Shown here: positions 1 to 7,781 of the stretch, in pieces
Numbering within the stretch: the first letter of the stretch is position 1
Layout of the letters: each line of letters begins with the position of its first letter
Assembly (NCBI RefSeq): GCF_030580655.1
Contig: NZ_JAUQTB010000003.1
Coordinates: 248,001 to 312,000 of the forward strand
Direction: 5' to 3'
Origin: Paenibacillus lacisoli
GTDB taxonomy: Bacteria > Bacillota > Bacilli > Paenibacillales > Paenibacillaceae
DNA: 64,000 nt
Notes under the pieces: generated by a model
What the model was told of the DNA's origin: nothing
The model's input: only the letters and a program-made list of their open reading frames with translations
The model's database searches: none
Made by a program: the position numbers and the translations under genes

Positions 1-1
1 G

Positions 2-1717
2 CAGGACTTTTGGCTGCGCCGGGCAAGGCGGCTGCTGCCAGCCATGGTTACGATGGTGGCTGTCGTCAGCGTGTATGCGCTCCTCTTTGACCATTCCCGG
101 CTGGCTTCGCTGGGCGGGGACGTTCCGGCAGCGCTGCTCTATATGAGTAACTGGTGGTTTGTTTTACATAAAGTGTCCTATTTTGAGAGCTTTGGACCGC
201 CATCGCCGCTCGGGCATCTCTGGTCGCTGGCCGTAGAGGAGCAGTTCTACCTGTTCTGGCCGCTCGTCCTTGCGCTTGGTTTGAAGTTTATCCACGGTCG
301 CCGGACACTGGCCAGCTGGCTGATGAGCCTGGCTGCCGCATCCGCGCTGCTCATGATTATGCTGTATAACCCGGATGCGGACCCGAGCCGGGTCTACTAC
401 GGAACGGATACCCGTCTGTTCGGGCTGCTCATTGGGGCTGCGCTTGCCGTAGTATGGCCAAGTGCCAAGCTCAAGAGCGGCGTTTCCAGGCAGGCTTCCA
501 GACTGCTGAACGGCACAGGAGTCACCGCTCTTCTTCTGCTGGCCGCCGGCTGCTGGTACACAAACGAATATGATCCGTTCCTGTACCGGGGCGGTCTGGT
601 GCTGTTCTCGCTGGTGACGGCCGTCCTTGTGGCAGTGTTGGTGCACCCGGCCTGCCGGCTGGGCTGGATGATGGCTGCGAAGCCGCTGCGCTGGATCGGA
701 GAGCGTTCATATGGCCTTTACCTGTGGCATTATCCTGTAATTACATTGTCCACTCCTCAGATCGATACGAATGGAGTCTCCTGGCAGCGTGTAGTGCTTC
801 AGGTTGGGCTCAGCCTGCTGCTCGCGGGGTTATCCTATCGATATCTCGAACAACCGATCCGCCGTGACGGGTTTGTTCCAACCTGGCGGCGGATGCGGTC
901 AGCGACGGTCCGCAATCGTAAGTCTCTGTATGCAGGTAGTGCTGCTGCTGTCATCCTTATCACGGGAGCTGGCACTCTGCATCTTCTGACAGGTGGAAAT
1001 GAGCAGGTGGGCCCAGCCCAAGCTGGTCCGGCGGTATCCGGCCAGAGCGAACAGAGCAGTCAGAGCGGCCAGGTGACAGCGAAGAATCCTGCGGCGGGCA
1101 AGACAAGCACGGCGTCCGCTCCGGGTGGTAAACTGCAGTTGCCTTCTACAGCAGGGCCCGCTTCCGGAAATCCTGCTCATGCTGGCGGCCAGCCGTCCAA
1201 ACAGACGGCGTCTCCCCAGTCGGATTCGAAACCGCTGAAGAGCGGGGGGCAGGGGATTACGGTCATTGGCGATTCGGTTATGCTCGATGTCAAGGAAGAT
1301 CTGGAGGAGGTGCTGCCGGATGCCGTCATTGACGGCAAGGTAGGACGACAGATGTCTGAGGCTCCTGGGGTGCTGGACCAGCTGAAGCAGCAGGGCCAGC
1401 TCGGCCAATATGTGGTCATAGAGCTAGGAACCAATGGTTCCTTTACAAGCCGGCAGCTGGACCGGCTGCTGGATTCGTTAAGCGGCGCCAAGAAGATTAT
1501 ATTCGTGAACACTAGAGTGGCGCGGCCTTGGGAGACGGCGGTGAACCGTTCCCTGAACCGGGCGGCGGCCAAGGACCCGCGTATTCAGGTGGTCGACTGG
1601 TTCTCCACGAGTGCAGGCAAGAATGCCTACTTTGCGGGTGACGGGGTGCACTTGAACCGAACGGGTGCGAAAGCTTACACAGCTATGCTGAGCCGTGCTC
1701 TTCGTGAAGTATCTTGA
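2..1717 (+). CDS. OatA-like acyltransferase with C-terminal SGNH domain (5' truncated by window edge)
   Basis: Membrane acyltransferase that probably moves acetyl groups to a cell-envelope glycan such as peptidoglycan. The reading frame is open from base 2 and begins inside the gene: the first residues QDFWLRRARRLLPAM are the conserved loop of acyltransferase-3 proteins, so the true start lies upstream of the window. Hydrophobic segments run to about residue 285. A Ser/Gly/Gln/Pro-rich linker (about 330-415) leads to an extracellular SGNH-hydrolase domain with GDSV near residue 422, the ELGTNG block near 475 and the DGVHLN catalytic Asp/His block near 546. This two-domain layout is that of OatA-type O-acetyltransferases. 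A perfect hairpin terminator follows. The acceptor glycan is inferred, not shown. Confidence 0.88.
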   Translation, partial: QDFWLRRARRLLPAMVTMVAVVSVYALLFDHSRLASLGGDVPAALLYMSNWWFVLHKVSYFESFGPPSPLGHLWSLAVEEQFYLFWPLVLALGLKFIHGRRTLASWLMSLAAASALLMIMLYNPDADPSRVYYGTDTRLFGLLIGAALAVVWPSAKLKSGVSRQASRLLNGTGVTALLLLAAGCWYTNEYDPFLYRGGLVLFSLVTAVLVAVLVHPACRLGWMMAAKPLRWIGERSYGLYLWHYPVITLSTPQIDTNGVSWQRVVLQVGLSLLLAGLSYRYLEQPIRRDGFVPTWRRMRSATVRNRKSLYAGSAAAVILITGAGTLHLLTGGNEQVGPAQAGPAVSGQSEQSSQSGQVTAKNPAAGKTSTASAPGGKLQLPSTAGPASGNPAHAGGQPSKQTASPQSDSKPLKSGGQGITVIGDSVMLDVKEDLEEVLPDAVIDGKVGRQMSEAPGVLDQLKQQGQLGQYVVIELGTNGSFTSRQLDRLLDSLSGAKKIIFVNTRVARPWETAVNRSLNRAAAKDPRIQVVDWFSTSAGKNAYFAGDGVHLNRTGAKAYTAMLSRALREVS

Positions 1718-1761
1718 TTGCCGGTCTTGCCGGTCTGAGCCATTATCTTATATTTACAGCC

Positions 1762-1802
1762 AAAAGGCACTGTATCCGCATTAGCCGGATACAGTGCCTT
1801 TT
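1762..1802 (+). terminator. Rho-independent terminator after the acyltransferase gene
   Basis: Perfect 17-bp stem (1762-1778 with 1786-1802), 7-nt loop, ending in a T run. The A-rich opposite side could also serve the minus-strand gene that ends at 1817. Confidence 0.85.
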
Positions 1803-1816
1803 GTGTTATGGGTTGT

Positions 1817-2032
1817 TTATTGGCTGTCCTTTCGTCCACAGCCTGTCAGCTCCATACCGCGCCGCTTCAGGACGGCCAGGATCAGACTGGATGCGGCGAG
1901 AGTCACGAACAACCCGCCGGTTAAGCCTTTGGTGAAATCAGAAAGGGTTGGACTGGACAGGACAACGGGAAGGATGCATAACAAAGGAGCTGTCGCTGCA
2001 ACCAGCGCCCAAGGGGAAGATTTTTTTCTCAT
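1817..2032 (-). CDS. Small two-helix membrane protein, unknown function
   Basis: 71-residue protein with an Arg/Lys-Lys start, two hydrophobic stretches (about residues 8-26 and 37-54) and a basic tail, so probably two transmembrane helices. The ATG at 2032 has a strong GGAGGT ribosome site 7 nt upstream, which supports a real gene despite its size. I do not recognise a family. It is convergent with the acyltransferase gene and shares its terminator hairpin. It may simply be a small hypothetical envelope protein. Confidence 0.65.
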   Translation of the reverse strand: MRKKSSPWALVAATAPLLCILPVVLSSPTLSDFTKGLTGGLFVTLAASSLILAVLKRRGMELTGCGRKDSQ

Positions 2033-2141
2033 TTACAGGACCTCCAGCAAATAGTAAACACCGGCTTATGGATGACTGAATCTTGTCATATATGAATCAC
2101 TCGTTATTGTATTCCCGGTGCGGTTAACGGATTCCTCCTGT

Positions 2142-2603
2142 TCAGGAAGGTGAGGGATAACGGGATTCATGCTCCTTCTTCATCTGCTGATATTCCGGGT
2201 CTGACTTGGCCTCCTCCCACTTCTTCTTGAAAATGGCTGCCGCTTCGGCCTTAACCGGATCATTCTGATAGGGGAGTACAGAGCCGTCTTCAGCGTATTT
2301 GCGGCCTCCCTTGTGATTCGTGTAGCGGCGTGCGCGTGTATAGCCCATCTGCAGAAATTTGCGTGCCATATCCATGCCGACGAAGTCGCGCTGCTCCTTG
2401 TAATCCAGAAACATCCGGTAAATACGCTCCGAGGATTCGCGGGCAACCGGGGGTGTTTTGAAACGCCAATGCGGCAGAATTTCACTTTTGTAAGGCTCAA
2501 CCAGCAGTACGCCCTGCTCTCCTTTGCCGACGCCATACCATTCAGGGTGCTGACGAAGGTTCAACTGCTTGTAGTCCAGATCATAATTAAATTTCTGTAC
2601 CAT
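2142..2603 (-). CDS. DUF4385 family protein
   Basis: 153 residues, close to the family's usual size. The N-terminal half carries the characteristic run with RQHPEWY, GEQGVLLVEPYKSEILPHW and FVGMDMARKFLQMG, followed by a basic TRARRYTNHKGG block, which I recognise as DUF4385. No catalytic motif is known to me for this family. The ATG at 2603 has an AAAGGAGAAG ribosome site. It stands alone, divergent from the HpaB-type gene that starts at 2773. Biochemical function unknown. Confidence 0.8.
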   Translation of the reverse strand: MVQKFNYDLDYKQLNLRQHPEWYGVGKGEQGVLLVEPYKSEILPHWRFKTPPVARESSERIYRMFLDYKEQRDFVGMDMARKFLQMGYTRARRYTNHKGGRKYAEDGSVLPYQNDPVKAEAAAIFKKKWEEAKSDPEYQQMKKEHESRYPSPS

Positions 2604-2710
2604 GCCATCTTCTCCTTTGTGCGGAATTGTATTCGTTCATCGAAGGGGATTCAGGTTTAATACATGTATACCCGGAATAAACGGTGCGAAATAATCCGGT
2701 TTCCAAAATT

Positions 2711-2740
2711 TTGCTTCTGTACTGTCCGGGGATGTATAAT
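2711..2740 (+). promoter_or_regulatory. SigA-type promoter of the HpaB-like gene
   Basis: -35 TTGCTT (2711-2716), 18-bp spacer, -10 TATAAT (2735-2740), 33 bases before the chosen ATG. Confidence 0.6.
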
Positions 2741-2772
2741 CTGCCTGACAAATGAATGGGGGAGCGTGGCCA

Positions 2773-4242
2773 ATGAGCGGCAAGACGAGAGGACAAGCAT
2801 TTGTAGAGAGCCTTATGGATGGAAGAAACGTGTGGCTGCAGGGAGAACGAGTAGAGAATGTGGGCCTTCATCCGGCCTTTGAGGGAACGCTCTCAACCAT
2901 TGGCAGATTGTTCGATATGCTGGATCATCCCGATCACCAGCAGAAGGTCGGTTATATACCGGAAGACGGCGGCCGGTATGCACACAGCTCGTTTCTGCTG
3001 CCGAGAGATGCGGCCCAGCTGGAGCAGCGACGGCATGCCTTTGCGGTATGGGCCGGGGATACATATGGAGCGATGAGCCGGTTATCCGATTATGCCAGAT
3101 CGCGTGTAACAGGCTGGTATGGCGACCGGGAGGAGATCGGACGGGGCGTGCCCCACTTTGCCGGGAAAATGGAGAGCTATTACAGAGAAGCCCGGGACCG
3201 GGACCTCTTCATGACCACCGCGCTGCGAGATCCGCAGATCGACCGCTCCAAGGGACTGGAGGATGAGCATCTGGCGGAGCATGTACTGCATGTAGTAAGC
3301 GAGAATGAAGAAGGACTGGTCCTGCGCGGGGCCAAGATGATTGCAACCGGCGCCCCGTACTGTCACGATTTTCTCGTCTTCCCGTTCCACAAGGTAGCCG
3401 AAGATAAACCAGGACATGCCCATGCCATGATCGTACCGGCTAATCTGCCGGGGCTGCACATGGTATGCCGGGATTCGTTTGCCGCGGGGAACGATCGGGA
3501 ACAGCCGCTCAGCGCGCGGTATGATGAGATGGATGCGGTGCTGATCTTTGACGATGTACTGGTTCCCTGGGAACGTGTGCTGATTCATCGTGATCCCGAG
3601 GCAGTATGGAGATTCCGCTGCAATCCGACAGCTAATGCCCTGGCCTTCCACCAGACGGTGGTACGGCTGCAGGCGAAGCTTGAATTTGTCGCGGGTCTTG
3701 CCATGGCGGTGGCCGAGGCAATCGGCGCGGAAGGGTTTCTGCATGTGCAAGAGAAGCTGGGCGAGCTGATGGTGCAGGTCGAGACGATTCAGGCGCTGCT
3801 TATTGCTTCAGAAGCGGGTGCATCCGGCAGCAGTGCCGGTATCTGGACCCCATCGCTGCGGCCGCTCGAGACCGCCCGCCTACTGGGGACGAAATATTAC
3901 CCGCGGGCGTTGGAAGTGCTGCAGCTTATTGGTGCTGGCGGCTTCATCCAGGTCCCTTCGACCCTGGATGATCTGTATGGCCCGATCGGCGGGCTGATCG
4001 GCAAATATTACGGCGGTGCATCGGTCGCTGCCGAGGAGAAGGTCAAGCTGTTCAAGCTGGCATGGGATCTTCTTGGCAGTCCGTTCGGTTCACGGCATGA
4101 GCTGTATGAGCGATTTTATGCGGGGGATCCGCTGCGCGCGCAGGCAGGATTCTATACAGGGGCGGATAAGGCAAGCTGGACGCGGCCGGTGAAGGAGCTG
4201 CTCGCCGGCATGGATTCACCGAGATCTATGAATTTGGTATAG
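2773..4242 (+). CDS. 4-hydroxyphenylacetate 3-hydroxylase family monooxygenase (HpaB/TftD-like)
   Basis: 489-residue FADH2-dependent oxygenase component that would ortho-hydroxylate a phenolic substrate. The acyl-CoA-dehydrogenase-like fold is indicated by the HpaB-type block around MTTALRDPQIDRSK (about residues 149-162), the DDVLVPWERV segment and the C-terminal GGLIGKYYGG region. An ATG lies 21 bases upstream in frame, but ATG 2773 is preferred because GGGGGAG sits at the right distance before it. Members of this family need a separate flavin reductase; none is next to this gene, so it would have to be supplied from elsewhere. The substrate cannot be told from the sequence. Confidence 0.85.
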   Translation: MSGKTRGQAFVESLMDGRNVWLQGERVENVGLHPAFEGTLSTIGRLFDMLDHPDHQQKVGYIPEDGGRYAHSSFLLPRDAAQLEQRRHAFAVWAGDTYGAMSRLSDYARSRVTGWYGDREEIGRGVPHFAGKMESYYREARDRDLFMTTALRDPQIDRSKGLEDEHLAEHVLHVVSENEEGLVLRGAKMIATGAPYCHDFLVFPFHKVAEDKPGHAHAMIVPANLPGLHMVCRDSFAAGNDREQPLSARYDEMDAVLIFDDVLVPWERVLIHRDPEAVWRFRCNPTANALAFHQTVVRLQAKLEFVAGLAMAVAEAIGAEGFLHVQEKLGELMVQVETIQALLIASEAGASGSSAGIWTPSLRPLETARLLGTKYYPRALEVLQLIGAGGFIQVPSTLDDLYGPIGGLIGKYYGGASVAAEEKVKLFKLAWDLLGSPFGSRHELYERFYAGDPLRAQAGFYTGADKASWTRPVKELLAGMDSPRSMNLV

Positions 4243-4290
4243 TGCCGAAATACGCATCCTGACGATGTTTCAGGGTGTTTATTTCTTTTC

Positions 4291-4319
4291 TTGACTGTTT
4301 GGTCTGGAATTGATATGCT
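4291..4319 (+). promoter_or_regulatory. Promoter of the SnoaL-stub/NmrA operon
   Basis: -35 TTGACT (4291-4296), 17-bp spacer, -10 TATGCT (4314-4319). The spacer holds TTTGGTCTG (4298-4306), the exact inverse complement of CAGACCAAA at 4380-4388. Confidence 0.65.
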
Positions 4320-4379
4320 GTACACAGCAAGGCATACGGGCAACCTTAGGTAAAAGGGAGCCCTTTTGTTCGCACATTT

Positions 4380-4394
4380 CAGACCAAATGGTCT
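4380..4394. promoter_or_regulatory. Candidate TetR-family operator
   Basis: AGACCAAATGGTCT is a dyad with 6-bp arms and a 2-bp centre, lying between promoter and ribosome site. A half-site copy sits in the promoter spacer. The arms resemble the AGACC/GGTCT operators of LmrA/YxaF-type TetR regulators, and a TetR gene lies just downstream (5503-6087). Confidence 0.55.
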
Positions 4395-4415
4395 AAAAAG
4401 GGAAGGTGGAAGAAC

Positions 4416-4559
4416 ATGATGCACCAACCAAAAGAGAAGAAGGAAATGGAAAGGAATTCTACTGCCCAAGCACAGGCAGAGAAAATCATGAAGCAGTTTA
4501 TGGAAACATTGCTGGCAGGAGAACTGGAAAGTTGGGTCGGTCTGTTCGCCGATGAGTGA
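4416..4559 (+). pseudogene. Truncated SnoaL/NTF2-like protein N-terminus (47 residues)
   Basis: Short frame with a good ribosome site (GGAAGGTGGA) ending in LAGELESWVGLFADE then TGA. The tail reads like the first helix of SnoaL-like (NTF2-fold) small proteins, which normally continue for about 100 more residues. Here it stops, and its last codons overlap the ATG of the NmrA gene (ATGAGTGA). SnoaL-like genes are often paired with NmrA genes in Bacillales, so I read this as a deletion remnant that still acts as a translated leader. It could instead be a genuine short leader peptide. Confidence 0.55.
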
Positions 4560-5400
4560 GTTCAGACGGACATTGGTTACGGCATCGAACGGTAAAACAG
4601 GCAGGCGGATCACAGAGCGTATGGAACAGCTGGGCGCACAGGTGCGCAAGGCCGTGAGACGTGCCAATCCGGAGCTTCCGGATGAGATTGGCTTTGACTG
4701 GTATGATCCTGCGACACATTCAGCTGCTCTGGAAGGGGCCGATAGCGTGTACCTTGTTGCTCCTCTTATGGATATGCATCCGGCTGAGGTCATGGGCCCA
4801 TTTGTGGAGAAAGCCGTTAAGGCAGGAGTCCGGCGCTTCGTCTTTCTAGGAAGTGCTTCAATTGACGCAGATGGGCCGGTCATGGGGGAAGTGCATAAGC
4901 TGCTGATAAATCATGCCCCAGAGTGGACGATACTACGGCCATCTTATTTTATGGAGAATTTCTCGGAGGGGCCTTATCGGGCCAGTATTCTGCAGGAAGG
5001 ACGCCTGTACAGTGCTGCCGGAGACGGCCGCATCGGTTTTGTCAGCGCTGACGATATTGCTGCTGTTGCCGTTCAGGCACTGACCGCTGCTCATCCGCTG
5101 CAAAGGGAATTAATCATCACTGGCCCGCAGGCCATCACGTATGGTGATGCTGCCCGCATCATTGGAGATGCCCTCGGACGGACAGTCGAGCATGTGCATC
5201 TGACCGACCAGGAATTTCTTGAAGGAATGATCCGCGCAGGAATGACTGAGGCGTACGCGAACATGATGCTGGGGTTGGAGCATAGAATCCGGCTTGAAGG
5301 CAGTGAGGATCAGACCGCGGATACAGTCCTGCAAGTCACCGGAGAAGCCCCTGTATCCTTTGAGCGATTCGTTCAGCAGAACGCAGAAAAATGGATATAA
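4552..5400 (+). CDS. NmrA-family NAD(P)-binding oxidoreductase
   Basis: 282 residues with a Rossmann N-terminus that has a slightly unusual glycine motif (LVTASNGKTGRR, residues 8-19), followed by the SVYLVAPLMD and FVFLGSAS segments and the LRPSYFMENF block typical of atypical short-chain dehydrogenases of the NmrA/SDR_a5 type. It probably reduces a quinone-like or carbonyl substrate, or acts as a redox sensor. The ATG overlaps the stop of the upstream stub, implying translational coupling. It shares the promoter at 4291-4319 and probably answers to the neighbouring TetR repressor. The gene appears full length. Confidence 0.82.
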   Translation: MSEFRRTLVTASNGKTGRRITERMEQLGAQVRKAVRRANPELPDEIGFDWYDPATHSAALEGADSVYLVAPLMDMHPAEVMGPFVEKAVKAGVRRFVFLGSASIDADGPVMGEVHKLLINHAPEWTILRPSYFMENFSEGPYRASILQEGRLYSAAGDGRIGFVSADDIAAVAVQALTAAHPLQRELIITGPQAITYGDAARIIGDALGRTVEHVHLTDQEFLEGMIRAGMTEAYANMMLGLEHRIRLEGSEDQTADTVLQVTGEAPVSFERFVQQNAEKWI

Positions 5401-5437
5401 GATTGCTTAACTGATAAATCGTGAACAAGTTTACAAG

Positions 5438-5482
5438 AATAAGCTCACCAGAATTGGCTCTTCGGCATCTGGTGAGCTTATT
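5438..5482. terminator. Bidirectional terminator between the NmrA and tetR genes
   Basis: Perfect 15-bp stem (5438-5452 with 5468-5482) and 15-nt loop between two convergent genes. The A/T-rich flanks suit either direction. Confidence 0.75.
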
Positions 5483-5502
5483 GGCATGCGGCTTCCGTCT
5501 CT

Positions 5503-6087
5503 CTAGCGGTCAAGCAGCAGAAGTATGGTATCGACAATATGATCGAGCACAGCGGGGGCGCTTGTCATTTTAGCAGTAGAAATGAGCGCGTACCGGGCAT
5601 GGACAAGATAATCGCTTAAGGCCTTCACATTCAGGCTGTCAGCGATTTCTCCTTGTTCCTGTCCCCGCAGCAATGCTGCCTCGAAGGCCCGTCCCAGACG
5701 CTCGAGATCCTCATTGAAGAAGGCAGCAATCTCCTCATCGTGAGGCACACGGTCCATAGCACTATGGATAATAAAGCACTCGTTGCGCCGCCGTTCATCC
5801 TTAAGAACCGCAGCTCCTTCATGGAAAATAGCGGCTGCCGCCTCCTTCACCGACGGGTGATCCTGCAGCAGTGTTATGACGCTCTCACTTTTCTCATTCG
5901 TATAATGCTTGACTGCCGATATAAACAGATCCCTTTTCGTCCCATAGGTATCGTACAGGCTCTGACGAGCGATCCCGAGCCCGGATAACAGCTGCGGCAG
6001 CGAAGTGCCGTCATAGCCATATTGTCCGAACACTTCCATCGCTTTACGCAGCACCGCAGCCTCATCAAATTCCTTGCTTCTTCCCAT
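5503..6087 (-). CDS. TetR/AcrR-family transcriptional regulator
   Basis: 194-residue repressor with the N-terminal TetR helix-turn-helix (about residues 5-50, including GYDGTSLPQLLSGLGIARQSLYDTYGTKRDLF) and an alpha-helical ligand-binding C-terminal half. It is convergent with the NmrA operon. The dyad upstream of that operon resembles operators of the LmrA/YxaF branch, so local control is likely. No matching dyad is visible in front of this gene, so autoregulation is not supported. Confidence 0.85.
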   Translation of the reverse strand: MGRSKEFDEAAVLRKAMEVFGQYGYDGTSLPQLLSGLGIARQSLYDTYGTKRDLFISAVKHYTNEKSESVITLLQDHPSVKEAAAAIFHEGAAVLKDERRRNECFIIHSAMDRVPHDEEIAAFFNEDLERLGRAFEAALLRGQEQGEIADSLNVKALSDYLVHARYALISTAKMTSAPAVLDHIVDTILLLLDR

Positions 6088-6217
6088 TATTGTTCGACCT
6101 TTCTCCTACAATGCAGGTGCTGCTGGCGGCAGCCTCAACCGTAGGTTCAGAGTAGAGTGTGTATGAAACGTATCGTATCCGTACCGGACTGATTAGTCAA
6201 TTACATGAGTGTCTCCT

Positions 6218-6246
6218 ATGACTTTTCGTGGCACCGATAGTAAATA
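6218..6246 (+). promoter_or_regulatory. Candidate cydA promoter
   Basis: -35 ATGACT (6218-6223), 17-bp spacer, -10 TAAATA (6241-6246). The inferred start site falls on the first Rex/Fnr-like palindrome. Confidence 0.4.
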
Positions 6247-6248
6247 TT

Positions 6249-6266
6249 TTGTGATCTCCTTCACTT
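6249..6266. promoter_or_regulatory. Rex/Fnr-type operator 1 of cydABDC
   Basis: TTGTGA-N6-TCACTT (6249-6266) fits the Rex pattern TTGTGA-N6-TCACAA with two changes, and the Fnr/Crp pattern TGTGA-N6-TCACA with one. It lies over the inferred transcription start. Confidence 0.6.
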
Positions 6267-6287
6267 TTTCCCGGAATCCGGCTTTAG

Positions 6288-6305
6288 TTGTGATAAACAT
6301 CACAT
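6288..6305. promoter_or_regulatory. Rex/Fnr-type operator 2 of cydABDC
   Basis: TTGTGATAAACATCACAT (6288-6305) has a perfect TGTGA-N6-TCACA core and one mismatch to the Rex consensus. It sits 39 bp from operator 1. In B. subtilis, cydABCD is a Rex target with multiple sites, which favours Rex, but Fnr cannot be excluded by reading. Confidence 0.7.
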
Positions 6306-6374
6306 TGTCCAGCCCTTCAAATCTGTAACAATACGGACAGAGATATGAACTTGAGGAAAGAAGGGGTTAGTGTT

Positions 6375-7781
6375 ATGGATCCGCTTTGGCTGTCACGTAT
6401 TCAATACGCGGCTACGACGATTTTTCACTTCTTATTCGTACCGGTCTCCATTAGCTTGGCACTTTTTATTGCTATCATCGAGACTATGTATGTCGCCAAA
6501 GGCAAAGAGATTTACAAGAAAATGGCGAAGTTCTGGGGCAAGCTGTTTCTGATCAACTTCGCGGTAGGTGTTGTCACAGGTATTCTTCAGGAATTCCAGT
6601 TCGGCATGAACTGGTCTGATTATTCACGTTTTGTGGGAGACGTGTTCGGGGCACCGCTGGCGGTGGAAGCCCTTCTGGCCTTCTTCCTGGAATCGACGTT
6701 TCTGGGGATCTGGATCTTCGGCTGGGAGCGGCTGTCCAAAAAAGTGCACGCACTGACGATCTGGCTGGTCTTTATCGGGACCCTGTTCTCCGCATTCTGG
6801 ATTCTGGTCGCGAATTCGTTCATGCAGCACCCCGTCGGGTTTGGCATGCAGAATGGCCGGGCGGAGATGAACGACTTTCTGGCGCTGATTACGAACGGAC
6901 AGGTGCTGGTGGAATTCCCGCATACGATCTTCGGCGCGCTGATGACGGGGGCTGCTCTGATCGCAGGGATCAGTGCCTGGCAGATGCTGAAGAAGCGGGA
7001 TGGCGAAGCCTTTGGCACGATGTTTAAAATGGCGGCCGCCGGCCTGGTGATTACGTTCCTGGGTGTAGCCTTTTCCGGACACTTTCAGGCACAGTACCTG
7101 GTTAAAACCCAGCCGATGAAAATGGCAGCCAGTGAAGGACAATGGGGAAAAAGCGGCGATCCGGCTGCATGGAACCTGATTGCATTTATTGATCCGGAGA
7201 AAAAGGAGAACAGCTGGGAAATTCAAATTCCGGGCCTGCTCAGCTATCTGTCCTACAGCAAGTTCTCGGGTGAAGTGAAGGGCATCAACGAGCTGCAGAC
7301 CGAGTATGAGCAAAAGTATGGTCCGGGCAACTATATTCCGCCGGTACGCACCACGTTCTGGAGCTTCCGCATCATGATTGTCGCCGGCTCCGTCAGCGTG
7401 CTGCTGGGCGCCTACGGTATGTATCTGGCGCTGCGCCGCAAGCTCGATCAGGCGAAACCCTGGTATCTGCGCGCTGTAGTCTGGGGTATTGGTCTGCCGT
7501 TCATTGCAAATACAGCGGGCTGGGTGATGACCGAGGTCGGCCGGCAGCCGTGGACCGTATTCGGCCTGATGCGGACCGAGGATGCCGTATCCCCGAATGT
7601 GAGTGCCTGGGAGATTCTCCTGTCCACGATTACATTCACTGCGGCTTACACCGTGCTTGGCATTGTGCTGGTTTATCTGTTTGTAAAAACGATCAAGAAA
7701 GGTCTTCATCCGGAGGTTCCTGCCGAGCAGCAGGTCCGGGACCCTTTCCATCTGGAGGAGGTATACCATGCTGCTAAGTGA
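6375..7781 (+). CDS. cydA: Cytochrome bd ubiquinol oxidase subunit I
   Basis: Quinol-oxidising, heme-bearing subunit of the high-affinity terminal oxidase in the cytoplasmic membrane. 468 residues, the short Q-loop form usual in Firmicutes. Seen in the sequence: the N-terminal heme ligand His18 in TIFHFLFVPVS, the FPHTIFGALMTGAA helix with the b558 His, and the GRQPW block. An ATG 30 bases upstream is in frame, but ATG 6375 gives the canonical N-terminus MDPLWLSRIQYA and has AAGGGG at proper spacing. First gene of cydABDC; overlaps cydB by 14 bases. Two Rex/Fnr-like palindromes upstream point to induction when oxygen is low or NADH is high. Confidence 0.95.
   Translation: MDPLWLSRIQYAATTIFHFLFVPVSISLALFIAIIETMYVAKGKEIYKKMAKFWGKLFLINFAVGVVTGILQEFQFGMNWSDYSRFVGDVFGAPLAVEALLAFFLESTFLGIWIFGWERLSKKVHALTIWLVFIGTLFSAFWILVANSFMQHPVGFGMQNGRAEMNDFLALITNGQVLVEFPHTIFGALMTGAALIAGISAWQMLKKRDGEAFGTMFKMAAAGLVITFLGVAFSGHFQAQYLVKTQPMKMAASEGQWGKSGDPAAWNLIAFIDPEKKENSWEIQIPGLLSYLSYSKFSGEVKGINELQTEYEQKYGPGNYIPPVRTTFWSFRIMIVAGSVSVLLGAYGMYLALRRKLDQAKPWYLRAVVWGIGLPFIANTAGWVMTEVGRQPWTVFGLMRTEDAVSPNVSAWEILLSTITFTAAYTVLGIVLVYLFVKTIKKGLHPEVPAEQQVRDPFHLEEVYHAAK

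Noticed and set aside
4152..4883. 243-codon minus-strand frame across the SnoaL stub and promoter
   Set aside because: It overlaps the promoter, operator and NmrA coding sequence; no ribosome site and an arbitrary composition.
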